A DNA stretch of 64,000 nucleotides from Litorimonas sp963972195 (GTDB lineage Bacteria > Pseudomonadota > Alphaproteobacteria > Caulobacterales > Maricaulaceae): contig CAXATH010000004.1 of NCBI GenBank assembly GCA_963972195.1, positions 262,223 through 326,222 of the forward strand. Reading direction: 5' to 3'. The position numbers were made by a program, and so were the translations under genes. Of the stretch, positions 34,148 through 43,093 are shown in pieces. The notes under the pieces were generated by a model. The model was given only the letters and a program-made list of their open reading frames with translations, was not told the origin of the DNA and made no database searches. Numbering within the stretch: position 1 is the stretch's first letter; each line of letters opens with the position of its first letter.

Positions 34148-34288
34148 TTATTTCTCATAGGTATCAGGGAGCTCAATGACCTGAACTTCCTGAGGGGCAT
34201 TGTCCGCCGATGCCTGAGCAAGAAGCCAGACAAACCCGCCTACAAAAAGGATGAGGAGGCATAAAATGGCAATAAGGGCTTTTTTCAT
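34148..34288 (-). CDS. 46-residue single-span membrane protein
   Basis: A short frame: Met-Lys-Lys, then a hydrophobic helix (ALIAILCLLILFVGGFVWLLA), then a short hydrophilic tail of about 22 residues. The initial KK and the helix resemble a signal anchor. It stops 19 bases before the large secreted protein gene, so the two would share a transcript starting in the aroK-facing gap. No clear ribosome site. Not a homologue of anything I recognise. Confidence 0.6.
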   Translation of the reverse strand: MKKALIAILCLLILFVGGFVWLLAQASADNAPQEVQVIELPDTYEK

Positions 34289-34424
34289 AATGACTGTCCA
34301 CTATTTGCATTAACGGTTGAGCATAACCTTATTTGTGACCATATTAAGCCTAAATTTTCAGAAAGACGCAGTACTTCTCACCTGCGTTTATTCGAGCCGT
34401 AGAATTAAGGCAAAAAGGGCCGTC

Positions 34425-35000
34425 ATGCCAAGACAGGACAAAGTGGCGTTTAATACGCCCCATATTGCCCTCATCGGGATGATGGGGGTTGGAAAGACGA
34501 CAATTGGTCGTCGACTGGCAAAAAGACTTGGACGTGATTTTTTTGATTCAGACGAAGAAATAGAAATAGCGTCAGGGCGAACCGTGAGCGGATATTTCAA
34601 CGACCATGGTGAGGACGCGTTTCGAGCCGGCGAAAAACGGGTCATTTCCCGTCTTGTTGAAACGGGAGCGGACAACACGTCCATAGTTCTGGCGACGGGA
34701 GGCGGAGCTTTCACGCATGAATTAACCCGTGACATTTTACGCGCGAACAGCCTGACGATTTGGCTCAAGGGCGATATCGATGTCATTTTGGAGCGGGTAA
34801 AGCGAAACGACAAACGTCCGCTTTTGCAGGTCGAGGATCCGAGGGCAAAATTAGAGGAACTCGTGGAGCAACGGGACCCTTTATATGCTTTGGCCCATAT
34901 ACATGTTCCGATTGCGAAGGGGCCGCATATCCGTACCGTCAACCGTGTCATTCGGGCTATCAATCGCTATCAGTCCAGAACCCATAAACCCGCCGAGTGA
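34425..35000 (+). CDS. aroK: Shikimate kinase
   Basis: Phosphorylates shikimate with ATP in aromatic amino acid synthesis. 191 residues. Walker A GMMGVGKTT (about 18-26), DSDEEIE (shikimate/Mg binding), GEDAFRAGEKRV, LATGGGAF and RPLLQVEDPRAKLEEL (adenine-contact). The start is ATG 34425 (MPRQDKVAF), with AAAGGG upstream; the longer upstream frame from 34317 has no ribosome site. aroB begins 14 bases downstream, so the two are in one operon. Confidence 0.95.
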   Translation: MPRQDKVAFNTPHIALIGMMGVGKTTIGRRLAKRLGRDFFDSDEEIEIASGRTVSGYFNDHGEDAFRAGEKRVISRLVETGADNTSIVLATGGGAFTHELTRDILRANSLTIWLKGDIDVILERVKRNDKRPLLQVEDPRAKLEELVEQRDPLYALAHIHVPIAKGPHIRTVNRVIRAINRYQSRTHKPAE

Positions 35001-35013
35001 GTCCTTTTTTCCC

Positions 35014-36168
35014 ATGAGCCAATTAGATAAAGCCGTGCCCGCTCGTGACCCTCTTAGGGTCGATCTTGGCGCACGGAGCTATCCCATCCATATCGGATCG
35101 GGAGTTTTAGGTGGAATAGGTCGTTTGATAGACGGTTTTGCTCCGTCCAAGCGCATTGTTGTTGTCACGGATGAGACTGTATACGGGCTCTACGGCAAAA
35201 AGCTTGAAGCCGCTCTGACCGGTTACACAACGCATATGATCGTCCGTCCTTCGGGCGAGTCTCAGAAAAGCTTTGAGGGACTCGAGATCGTTTTGGAAGC
35301 AATCTTTAAAGCAGGTCTGGATAGGTCAGATTTATTGCTCGCTTTTGGGGGCGGGGTCATCGGCGATTTGGCAGGTTTTGCCGCAAGTATATATAAGCGG
35401 GGCCTGCCTTTCGTTCAAATTCCAACAACTTTGCTCGCGCAGGTGGACAGTTCAGTCGGCGGAAAAACAGCGATTAACAACCGCTTTGGGAAAAACCTTA
35501 TTGGCGCTTTTTACCAACCGAAGGCCGTCATTGCAGATACGGACTTACTTTCCACGCTTCCTTTGAGAGAGCTTAAAGCCGGCTATGCGGAAGTTCTGAA
35601 ATACGGATTATTGGGCGATCGAGCTTTCTTTGACTGGCTTGATGAGGAAGGGGGAGCAAAAATTTTAAATTTAGACGCAGAAGCTCTGTCAAAAGCTGTG
35701 ACTATATCCTGTCAAACCAAAGCACGGATCGTGGCGGCGGATGAAAGGGAATCCGGCCAAAGGGCGCTGCTTAATCTCGGCCATAGTTTTGCTCACGCAT
35801 TAGAGCTGGACGCCGGTTATGATGGTGACTTGCTACACGGCGAGGCCGTCAGCGCCGGGATGGACATGGCCTTCGCATTTTCCGTGAATAAGGAATATTG
35901 CCTGGCTGACGACGCCGCAAAGCTATCTGATCACCTAGCAAAGCTTGACATGCCGCGCATTGCGACTTTAGGGGAGCGCCTTGCTGACCCTGAAAAGCTA
36001 ACCCGGTTTATGGGACAGGATAAAAAGAACGAAGACGGAAAAATTACGCTCATCCTTGCCCATGCGATTGGTGAGGCTTTTGTGCAAAAGGCTGTGTCGG
36101 ATAAAGATGTTATGACTTTTTTGGCGTCACTTTCTGAAGGCGAACTTTCTGAAAATGGAACGACTTAA
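35014..36168 (+). CDS. aroB: 3-dehydroquinate synthase
   Basis: Converts DAHP to 3-dehydroquinate, the second shikimate pathway step, using NAD and a metal ion. 384 residues. Visible are GGGVIGDLAGFAASIYKRGLPFVQIPTTLLAQVDSSVGGKTAINN (NAD and substrate binding) and, in the second half, the conserved His metal ligands in LGHSFAHALE and LLHGEAVSAGM. The start is ATG 35014. The earlier in-frame frame start would extend into aroK. aroK-aroB order is standard in alphaproteobacteria. Confidence 0.97.
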   Translation: MSQLDKAVPARDPLRVDLGARSYPIHIGSGVLGGIGRLIDGFAPSKRIVVVTDETVYGLYGKKLEAALTGYTTHMIVRPSGESQKSFEGLEIVLEAIFKAGLDRSDLLLAFGGGVIGDLAGFAASIYKRGLPFVQIPTTLLAQVDSSVGGKTAINNRFGKNLIGAFYQPKAVIADTDLLSTLPLRELKAGYAEVLKYGLLGDRAFFDWLDEEGGAKILNLDAEALSKAVTISCQTKARIVAADERESGQRALLNLGHSFAHALELDAGYDGDLLHGEAVSAGMDMAFAFSVNKEYCLADDAAKLSDHLAKLDMPRIATLGERLADPEKLTRFMGQDKKNEDGKITLILAHAIGEAFVQKAVSDKDVMTFLASLSEGELSENGTT

Positions 36169-37470
36169 ATGAGTGCCTTATTAGAGCCGAGTAACCTTAT
36201 TCTGATAGGAATTATTTTATTCCTTCTTGTTTGCTCCGCCTTTTTCTCTAGCTCTGAAACCTCGCTGACCGCTGCGTCCCGCGTGCGAATGCACGCCGCG
36301 GAGAAGGGTGGAGATCGTCGCGCGACAATGGTGACGCGCCTTTTGAACATGCGAGAGCGTTTACTGGGCGGCATCTTGCTGGGTAATAATCTGGTCAATA
36401 TTCTTGCCTCTGTTCTGACAACGGCGCTTTTTACTCGGCTGTTTGGAGAGGGCGGATTCGCCTTGGCCGGCGCAACGGTGGCCATGACTGTTCTCATTTT
36501 GATATTTGCTGAAGTCCTGCCAAAGACATATGCCATTTCCCAACCGGATAAACTGGCCTTGATTGTCGCACGGCCCATTACCTGGACAATCAAAATTTTT
36601 GCGCCAGTGGTTTCGATTGTGCAGATGATCGTCAATTTTGTTCTGCGATTATTCGGGGTGGATACGGACGCTTCGGCTTGGACCGCGGCGGACGAGATTA
36701 AAGGCGCCGTGGACCTTCATCTGCAAGAAGGCGGCGTGGCGAAACGCGCTCGCGACCAAATTTACGGCGTATTGGAAATCGGGGAACTCTCAGTCGAGGA
36801 TGTGATGATCCATCGCCGTAATATTTCCATGGTGGATATCAATTTATCCCCGGAAATGATTATCAAGGAAGTCTTGGCGAGCGGCCATTCCCGTATTCCG
36901 CTTTTCAACAGCGACCCGGACAATGTTATCGGAATTCTCCATGCCAAGGATTTGCTCAAGTCTCTGGCGCGTCTCGATGGAGACCTTAATTCCTTGAATA
37001 TGAAGAAAATCTCTCGGGAAGCCTGGTTTGTTCCTGAAACAACTTCTGTTGTTAAACAGCTCAGGGCCTTTCAATCCAAACAGGAGCACTTCGCCCTTGT
37101 TGTCGATGAGTATGGCGCGTTGATGGGCGTGATTACGCTCGAAGACATTTTAGAAGAGATCGTCGGCGATATTCAGGATGAATATGACGAAGAAATCAAA
37201 GGGGTTGAGCGAAAGAAAGACGGATCCGTTACCGTTCGCGGCGACGTTGCTATTCGCGACTTGAACCGGGCAATGGATTGGAAGCTGCCGGATGATGAGG
37301 CCGTGACGATTGCCGGACTAGTCATTCATGAAAGTCAGACGATCCCCACCGTCGGGCAGGCCTTTGCCTATCATGGTTACCGGTTTGAAGTGATGGAACG
37401 TCAACGCAACCAGATCCAGACCTTGCGTGTCAGCAAGACTTATGAGCCTGACCAAAGAGGCGACAATTAA
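36169..37470 (+). CDS. HlyC/CorC (CNNM-type) transporter
   Basis: 433 residues. N-terminal DUF21 membrane domain (four hydrophobic segments up to about 170), then two CBS domains (VEDVMIHRRNISMVDINLSPEMIIKEVLASGHSRIPLFNSDPDNVIGILHAKDLL), then a CorC/HlyC-type domain (EEIVGDIQDEYDEE and GLVIHESQTIPTVGQAFAYHGYRFEVMERQRNQI). The family is linked to magnesium/cobalt homeostasis. ATG 36169 directly follows the aroB stop, so it is likely part of the aroKB operon. Cation specificity is not shown by sequence. Confidence 0.9.
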   Translation: MSALLEPSNLILIGIILFLLVCSAFFSSSETSLTAASRVRMHAAEKGGDRRATMVTRLLNMRERLLGGILLGNNLVNILASVLTTALFTRLFGEGGFALAGATVAMTVLILIFAEVLPKTYAISQPDKLALIVARPITWTIKIFAPVVSIVQMIVNFVLRLFGVDTDASAWTAADEIKGAVDLHLQEGGVAKRARDQIYGVLEIGELSVEDVMIHRRNISMVDINLSPEMIIKEVLASGHSRIPLFNSDPDNVIGILHAKDLLKSLARLDGDLNSLNMKKISREAWFVPETTSVVKQLRAFQSKQEHFALVVDEYGALMGVITLEDILEEIVGDIQDEYDEEIKGVERKKDGSVTVRGDVAIRDLNRAMDWKLPDDEAVTIAGLVIHESQTIPTVGQAFAYHGYRFEVMERQRNQIQTLRVSKTYEPDQRGDN

Positions 37471-37471
37471 A

Positions 37472-37491
37472 AAAGGCCCTTGCGGGCCTTT
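37472..37491. terminator. Rho-independent terminator (mainly minus strand)
   Basis: Stem AAAGGCCC with GGGCCTTT and TTGC loop. The minus-strand exit has seven T, fitting the sugar dehydrogenase gene (stop at 37498). The plus-strand exit is TTTAAGTTTTT, so some termination of the aroKB operon is also possible. Confidence 0.75.
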
Positions 37492-37497
37492 AAGTTT

Positions 37498-38649
37498 TTA
37501 TTCTGCTGCTGCGGGCATTAGTTTCATCAACCGCCCGCCTTCCTCATCCTCGAGGACATAAATCGCGCCGTCAACGCCGGACTCGACTTCGCGGATTCGC
37601 TTACCCCATTCATACCGCCCGGCTTCCGCAGGGCCGTCCTCAGCGTCCATATCAACGCGAATAAGCGCTTGAGAGCTTAGACCGCCAATGAAACCGTCGC
37701 CTTTCCAATCGGCGAAGACGTCGCCTTTATAAATAGAAAATCCGGCCGGGCTAATCGCTGGCACCCAGTAAACTGATGGGGCTTCGAAAATTGGCATAGT
37801 CTCATGATCGGGAATTTCGACGCCGCTATAATGATCGCCATTGGACACTAGCGGATAGCCGTAATTTTCTGAGCGAACGATCTTGTTCAATTCGTCACCG
37901 TGTTTGGGGCCCATTTCATGGACCCAAAGCTGACCGTCTGCATCAAAGTCCAGACCGAGTGGGTTGCGGTGACCCAATGTCCAGATTTGCGCTGCGACAC
38001 CACCGTTTTCGACGAAGGGATTGTCCTCGGGAATAGATCCGTCACGATTCAAACGGATGATTTTACCCAAATTCATATCCATATTTTGAGCTGGCGTGAA
38101 TTTCTGCCGTTCCCCCGAACTAATGAAGAGATAATTATCCGGGGAGACACCGATGCGATGGCCATAGTGACCATTGCCTTGAACTTTCGGGGATTGCGTC
38201 CAAACGCGGTTCATATCCGACAGCGTTCCACCAGTTGGTGTGAGGGTTAAAGTTGCGCTTTGAACGACGGCGCCCGAGAGGCTGTCATCCTTGGCGTCCC
38301 GTTCGACATAAGAAATATAGACTTCGCCGCTTTGTTCGAAATCTGCTGGGACGTAAATGTCGCCGAGTCCGCCTTGGCCGCGTTCTGTTACTTCCGGGCC
38401 GCCCGTGACTTCACCTAACTTCTTACCTTCAGCGCTTAAAAGCCAGATTGCTCCCTCTTTCTCTGTTACTAGGGATCTGCCGTCCGGTAAGGCCGCCATC
38501 GCCCAAGGTTTATCAAAAGTTTCCAAATGAGTCGCTGTCAATTTGACATCATCTGTGCCGGTAATCGTCTCTGTATCGCCGATATCAGCGCAGGCCGCAG
38601 TTGATGTGCCAATCATGGCGGCAGAAAGTAATAGAGTACGAAATGTCAT
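37498..38649 (-). CDS. PQQ-dependent sugar dehydrogenase-type protein
   Basis: 383 residues. Signal peptide (LLLSAAMIGTSTAACAD). Beta-propeller body with GLGDIYVPADF, MNLGKIIRLNRDGSIPEDNPF, IWTLGHRNPLGLDFDADGQLWVHEMGPKHGDELN and NYGYPLVSNGDHYSG. These are the usual motifs of the soluble glucose/sorbosone dehydrogenase family (Yli1/PQQ-binding). It acts in the periplasm or outside. Sugar specificity unknown; PQQ use is inferred from the family. ATG 38649 has AAAGG upstream. Confidence 0.88.
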   Translation of the reverse strand: MTFRTLLLSAAMIGTSTAACADIGDTETITGTDDVKLTATHLETFDKPWAMAALPDGRSLVTEKEGAIWLLSAEGKKLGEVTGGPEVTERGQGGLGDIYVPADFEQSGEVYISYVERDAKDDSLSGAVVQSATLTLTPTGGTLSDMNRVWTQSPKVQGNGHYGHRIGVSPDNYLFISSGERQKFTPAQNMDMNLGKIIRLNRDGSIPEDNPFVENGGVAAQIWTLGHRNPLGLDFDADGQLWVHEMGPKHGDELNKIVRSENYGYPLVSNGDHYSGVEIPDHETMPIFEAPSVYWVPAISPAGFSIYKGDVFADWKGDGFIGGLSSQALIRVDMDAEDGPAEAGRYEWGKRIREVESGVDGAIYVLEDEEGGRLMKLMPAAAE

Positions 38650-38783
38650 AAAAAACCTTTTTGAAAATGAAAATAAAGTTTGGATGCTAATGTTATCTAC
38701 GCCCAGAAGTCTTGTTTGGTTGCGAATTTGTGCAATGTTTGGCAATGATCCCGCTTGGTTCACTTGCCGCGACTTGCCCGGCG

Positions 38784-39062
38784 TCAATCCGCCTCAATTT
38801 CAAAACTTATCGCGTGAATTTGTTCAACTGTCTCGCCTAACGTCTCGATGACGGCGCGGTGACGGCTTAAACGGCTCATGCCCTCAAAGTCTTTACTCTT
38901 TATCTTGACGTGAAAATGACTTTCGATGGACCCTCCCGCCTCCTCATGGGCAGCGGCTCCGGCATGACCGGCGTGTTTTGATGACTCGTCAATTACCTCC
39001 AACTGCGTCGGAGTGTGTTTTTGCGTGAGTTTTTCCTTGATTGCCGTTGCGATAATGCCCAT
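38784..39062 (-). CDS. BolA family protein
   Basis: 92 residues with the BolA class fold: IKEKLTQKHTPTQLEVIDESSKHAGHAG, the conserved His in ESHFHVKIKSKDFEGMSRLSRHRAV, and a C-terminal helix LGETVEQIHAISFEIEA. BolA proteins work with monothiol glutaredoxins in Fe-S and iron regulation and affect morphology. AAGGACTGC precedes ATG 39062. It is divergent from the J-domain gene; BolA with J-domain and cobS/T is common in alphaproteobacteria. Confidence 0.92.
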   Translation of the reverse strand: MGIIATAIKEKLTQKHTPTQLEVIDESSKHAGHAGAAAHEEAGGSIESHFHVKIKSKDFEGMSRLSRHRAVIETLGETVEQIHAISFEIEAD

Positions 39063-39102
39063 TTTGCGCAGTCCTTAAATTGTCTGAAGACGTAGTAGAT
39101 AT

Positions 39103-39720
39103 ATGCCCGATAATTTCGAATACAAACCCAAAGGCATCGATATTCGTGTTGCCCGCACGAAGAAGAAGCCAAAACCGAACCAACAAGAGTGTGATTGGGC
39201 CGGATGCGTCGCTAAGGGCGGCTGCAAGGCACCGAAGAGTCCGGACCGCTTGCGGGATTATTTCAATTTTTGTCAGAAACACGCCCGCGAGTACAATAAA
39301 AACTGGAATTTCTTCTCTGGTATGACCGACTCGGATATTGCGGAATGGCAGGTCGGGGCCCGTCACGGACATCGTCCGACTTGGGACGTCCAAAAGAATA
39401 CGGGAGAGCGGGCCTCAGCTCAAAAGAAGCGTAAGGCGGGTTCCACCTCGGCAACTTCCGAGGGTTATTCGATATTTGGCGCCGGAGGCATTCCGGATCA
39501 GACCGAAGCGCCGCGTCGTCGTCTGTCGAAAATGCAGCTCAAAGCACTCAATGATTTGGGCATGGATGAGAGCGCAACAAAAGAAGATGTTCGCAAACGT
39601 TACACCCAGCTTGTTAAACAACTTCACCCCGACGCCAACCAGGGCGCGCGAAATACGGAAGAGAGTTTCTCCCGCGTTGTAAAGGCCTATAAAGTCCTCA
39701 AGACGACGGATTTGGGTTAG
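39103..39720 (+). CDS. J-domain protein
   Basis: 205 residues. The N-terminal part is basic with a cysteine set (CDWAGCVAKGGCKAP and YFNFCQKHAREYNKNWNFF), possibly a zinc-binding element. A low-complexity middle precedes the C-terminal J domain (LGMDESATKEDVRKRYTQLVKQLHPDANQG), whose HPD shows it can stimulate an Hsp70 partner. The location beside cobS suggests a shared role; the partner may be DnaK from this window. A terminator separates it from cobS. Confidence 0.85.
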   Translation: MPDNFEYKPKGIDIRVARTKKKPKPNQQECDWAGCVAKGGCKAPKSPDRLRDYFNFCQKHAREYNKNWNFFSGMTDSDIAEWQVGARHGHRPTWDVQKNTGERASAQKKRKAGSTSATSEGYSIFGAGGIPDQTEAPRRRLSKMQLKALNDLGMDESATKEDVRKRYTQLVKQLHPDANQGARNTEESFSRVVKAYKVLKTTDLG

Positions 39721-39814
39721 GAACCTAAATATTTGTATATCAAAGATTACGACTAATCCCTTGTTATCCGGTGCAAAGTCGCTGAAGTGGGAAGAAAACA
39801 TTCGTCAATTGCGG

Positions 39815-39837
39815 CGCCAAACCTTGTGGCGTTTTTT
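39815..39837 (+). terminator. Rho-independent terminator
   Basis: Stem CGCCA with TGGCG (seven-base loop) and six T, about 95 bases after the J-domain gene and 45 before cobS. The stem is short. Confidence 0.6.
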
Positions 39838-39881
39838 AGGTGAAGCGCAAGACGTAAAAAAATAGGACTGAGAACAGAAGA

Positions 39882-40874
39882 ATGACTGATACAGACGATA
39901 AATTCCCAATTTTTCAGCCTGATACGACCGTTTCGGCGCGTGAAGTTTTCGATGTCGACTTTGACATGGAAGTTCCGGCGTTTTCGAAACCGTCTGAACA
40001 TGTCCCCGCTATTGATGAGGCTTACCGATTTGATGACCGGACCACACAGGCCATCTTAGCCGGCTTTGCGCATGACCGCCGGGTCATGGTCCAGGGGTAT
40101 CACGGGACAGGCAAATCCACTCATATTGAACAGGTTGCCGCGCGTCTGAATTGGCCGATGGTTCGGATTAACCTCGACTCTCATGTTTCCCGGATTGATC
40201 TGATAGGCAAAGACGCAATTGTTTTAAAGGACGGCAAGCAAATCACGGAGTTCCGCGAAGGGTTATTGCCATGGGCACTTCAAAACCCTGTCGCGCTTGT
40301 TTTTGATGAATATGACGCAGGGCGTCCCGATGTGATGTTTGTGATTCAGCGCGTATTGGAGTCTCAAGGCCGGCTGACTTTGCTGGACCAAAACCGGGTC
40401 ATCACGCCGCATAAGGCTTTCCGGATTTTTGCGACAACGAATACGGTCGGACTCGGCGATACGTCCGGACTCTATCACGGAACCCAGCAAATCAACCAAG
40501 GTCAAATGGACCGTTGGTCAATTGTCTGTCAGCTTAATTATCTGGAACATGACGAAGAAGAAGCCATTGTTCTCGCCAAGTCTCCGACATTTGACAATGC
40601 CGAAGGCCGCGACTTGATTGCCTCTATGGTGCGCGTCGCGGATATGACGCGGAACAGCTTTATCGCCGGCGACATTTCTACAGTAATGTCCCCCCGCACG
40701 GTGATGAACTGGGCAGAAAATGCCCGCATCTTTGACGGCGATATTGCGCAGGCTTTCCGCCTCACATTTCTAAATAAATGCGACGAGCTGGAGCGCCCGA
40801 TTATCTCCGAATTTTATCAAAGAGCTTTTGGAGAAGATCTGCCGGAAAGTTCCGCCACGGTCATGGTGGCGTAG
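39882..40874 (+). CDS. cobS: Cobaltochelatase subunit CobS (AAA+ ATPase)
   Basis: 330 residues, MoxR-type AAA+. Walker A GYHGTGKST is near residue 73, Walker B LVFDEYD near 139, sensor region FRIFATTNTVGLGDTSGLYHG follows. CobS with CobT energises cobalt insertion by CobN into hydrogenobyrinate a,c-diamide in aerobic vitamin B12 synthesis. No cobN or other B12 gene is in this window, so an alternative MoxR/VWA-type chaperone function is possible. GAACAGAAG precedes ATG 39882. Confidence 0.9.
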   Translation: MTDTDDKFPIFQPDTTVSAREVFDVDFDMEVPAFSKPSEHVPAIDEAYRFDDRTTQAILAGFAHDRRVMVQGYHGTGKSTHIEQVAARLNWPMVRINLDSHVSRIDLIGKDAIVLKDGKQITEFREGLLPWALQNPVALVFDEYDAGRPDVMFVIQRVLESQGRLTLLDQNRVITPHKAFRIFATTNTVGLGDTSGLYHGTQQINQGQMDRWSIVCQLNYLEHDEEEAIVLAKSPTFDNAEGRDLIASMVRVADMTRNSFIAGDISTVMSPRTVMNWAENARIFDGDIAQAFRLTFLNKCDELERPIISEFYQRAFGEDLPESSATVMVA

Positions 40875-40909
40875 TGATCGTCTGGGCGAGAGGTAGAAGG
40901 TGATATCTC

Positions 40910-41200
40910 ATGATTTTCGCCGTGATTTTATTTTTTGTTCTTCTGGTGTGGGTGTTTTTGCGCGCCAGTAAAAATCGCGGTAAAAATTTCGTTCAATCCT
41001 TTTACTTTTTATCTTGCCTTGAAAACGGAAAGACAGCGGAAGAAGCGAACGGGCTCGCGCAAAACCTCTTAACCTCTGGGAGCGACCCGAAAAAGAACAA
41101 GCGAGTGGCCCGTTTGGCATCAGACTATTCGCAAGAAAAATACAATGGCAGGCAGCTTCCGGTCATTCAGGAAGCCGCTTCAAAAGGCTTTATCGTCTAA
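40910..41200 (+). CDS. Small membrane-anchored protein between cobS and cobT
   Basis: 96 residues: one N-terminal membrane helix (IFAVILFFVLLVWVFLRA) and a soluble part with FVQSFYFLSCLENGKTAEEANGLAQNLLTSG and many charged residues. Unknown function. It has a good ribosome site (AGAAGGTG) and lies in the cobS-cobT gap on the same strand, so it is almost certainly co-transcribed. No homologue recognised. Confidence 0.65.
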   Translation: MIFAVILFFVLLVWVFLRASKNRGKNFVQSFYFLSCLENGKTAEEANGLAQNLLTSGSDPKKNKRVARLASDYSQEKYNGRQLPVIQEAASKGFIV

Positions 41201-41230
41201 CCAAGGAATTATGGACATCATAAATTAAAA

Positions 41231-43033
41231 ATGACTTCCACCCCTATTGATAACTTTAAACGTTCGCTTGCCGCCGCGACGAAAGCCCTTTCCGGGGAGC
41301 CGGAATTGGAGGTCTCCTATGGCGGGGATGTCGCGGGGATAGTGCGCGATCAGGTTATGCTGCCAAGCTTGCCGCCCAAGCCAAAACCGTTTGCGCTGGC
41401 CAAGGCCCGCGGCGAAGCGGATGGTTTGGCATTGCGGATGGCGCTTCACGATAAAGACACGAACCGGAAAAATCAGCCTGAGAGCGGCCCGGCCCGTATG
41501 GTGTTCGAAGCGATGGAACAGGCGCGGATTGAGGCGGTCGGAACGCGGCACCTCTCTGGTTTGGGCGATAACCTTCAGGCGGCTTTGTCTGATAGGGCCA
41601 AGCGCAAGGGCTTTGATAAAATCGACATTGCGAAAGATGACACAAGCTTTGCCGAAGCGGTCGGGCTTTATGCACGTGAAGTCCTGACAGGTCGGAAATT
41701 GCCGAAAACAACTGACGGGATTATGGACGCGTGGCGGGAGGAAATTGAACAGACCGCTGGCGATTATATGGAACGGCTGCGTAGCCTGATGGGCGATCAG
41801 GAAGCGTATGGAAAGTCCGTGAATGACTTGATTGCCGATTTTCAATTAAATGATGACCGGGCCAACCCGGACGAAGAGGAAGATGATCAGGAGGAGAACT
41901 CCGAGAACGAAGATGACTCTCCAGATCAGCCCGAAGATAGTCCGTCCGAGGATGAGCCCGGCCAAACCGAAGTTTCTGACGCCGACGCGCTGGAAGATGA
42001 GTCCGCCGAGGCCCAGGATATGGTGGACGCCGAAAATATCGACGGCGAACCGGATGATGCAGAGCAAAATCCGGAAAATTCTCCGCAACGCCCGAATATG
42101 TCCAATGCGATGCCGCCTTATACCATTTACTCCACAACTCACGACGAGATTATAAAAGCCGAAGATCTTTGCCCGCCGGAAGAGCTGGAGCGGCTTCGCG
42201 GGTATCTCGATGGGCATATGCAGGGGCTTTCCGGCGCGATTTCGCGGCTTGCCAACCGTCTGCAACGCCGTCTGCTTGCGCAGCAGCAGCGCTCATGGAC
42301 ATTTGATTTGGAAGAAGGTGTTTTGGACACCGCGCGCCTCACGCGGGTGATTATTGATCCGATGAGCGCGCTGACCTTCAAGGAAGAAAAAGAAACCGAT
42401 TTCCGCGATACGGTCGTGACTATTCTGATAGATAATTCAGGCTCCATGCGCGGACGGCCCATTATGGTCGCGGCTGTGACGGCTGACATTATGGCGCGAA
42501 CGCTTGAGCGCTGCGGCGTAAAAGCCGAAATTTTAGGCTTTACGACTCGCGCCTGGAAAGGCGGAAAGTCATTTCAGGACTGGCTTGCAGAAGGCAAACC
42601 GGAAAAGCCCGGTCGGCTGAATGACCTGCGCCATATCGTTTACAAGAGCGCTGACATGCCATGGCGACGGGCAAAAAGAAATTTAGGACTGATGATGCGC
42701 GAAGGTCTGCTGAAGGAAAACATTGACGGCGAAGCTTTGGAATGGGCCTATAAACGGCTCATGGCTCGACCCGAACAGCGCCGTATCATGATGGTCATTT
42801 CAGACGGCGCGCCTGTCGATGACGCCACGCAAAGCCAGAACAAATCCGGGCTGTTAGAGAATCACCTTCGCATGATGATCGACATGATCGAAAACCGCTC
42901 CGAAGTTGAATTGGTCGCCATAGGAATCGGCCATGACGTCACGCGTTGGTATAAACGCGCCGTAACCATTATGGATGTTGAACAGTTGGGCGGCGCCATG
43001 ACAGACAAGCTCGCCGAATTGTTTGATAATTAG
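41231..43033 (+). CDS. cobT: Cobaltochelatase subunit CobT (VWA domain)
   Basis: 600 residues. An N-terminal helical domain, then an acidic disordered stretch (about 210-285, many D/E), then a VWA domain with the MIDAS motif IDNSGSM near residue 400 and MMVISDGAPVDDAT. CobT partners CobS as the metal-binding, regulatory chelatase subunit. A weak ribosome site precedes ATG 41231. The order cobS-small protein-cobT is the unit here. Confidence 0.92.
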   Translation: MTSTPIDNFKRSLAAATKALSGEPELEVSYGGDVAGIVRDQVMLPSLPPKPKPFALAKARGEADGLALRMALHDKDTNRKNQPESGPARMVFEAMEQARIEAVGTRHLSGLGDNLQAALSDRAKRKGFDKIDIAKDDTSFAEAVGLYAREVLTGRKLPKTTDGIMDAWREEIEQTAGDYMERLRSLMGDQEAYGKSVNDLIADFQLNDDRANPDEEEDDQEENSENEDDSPDQPEDSPSEDEPGQTEVSDADALEDESAEAQDMVDAENIDGEPDDAEQNPENSPQRPNMSNAMPPYTIYSTTHDEIIKAEDLCPPEELERLRGYLDGHMQGLSGAISRLANRLQRRLLAQQQRSWTFDLEEGVLDTARLTRVIIDPMSALTFKEEKETDFRDTVVTILIDNSGSMRGRPIMVAAVTADIMARTLERCGVKAEILGFTTRAWKGGKSFQDWLAEGKPEKPGRLNDLRHIVYKSADMPWRRAKRNLGLMMREGLLKENIDGEALEWAYKRLMARPEQRRIMMVISDGAPVDDATQSQNKSGLLENHLRMMIDMIENRSEVELVAIGIGHDVTRWYKRAVTIMDVEQLGGAMTDKLAELFDN

Positions 43034-43049
43034 CTGCCGATCAATAAAA

Positions 43050-43071
43050 AGCCCGGCGCGTTGGCCGGGCT
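43050..43071. terminator. Rho-independent terminator between cobT and the SDR gene
   Basis: Stem AGCCCGGC with GCCGGGCT. The minus-strand exit is a T-run (TTTTTATT), fitting the end of the SDR gene at 43094. On the plus strand the following bases (GTTTAA) are poorer, though it also lies just after cobT. Confidence 0.75.
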
Positions 43072-43093
43072 GTTTAACTCAATAGTTCAGGCT

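Noticed and set aside
41225..41845. 206-residue open frame opposite cobT
   Set aside because: Antisense shadow; cobT is clear and this frame has no family features.
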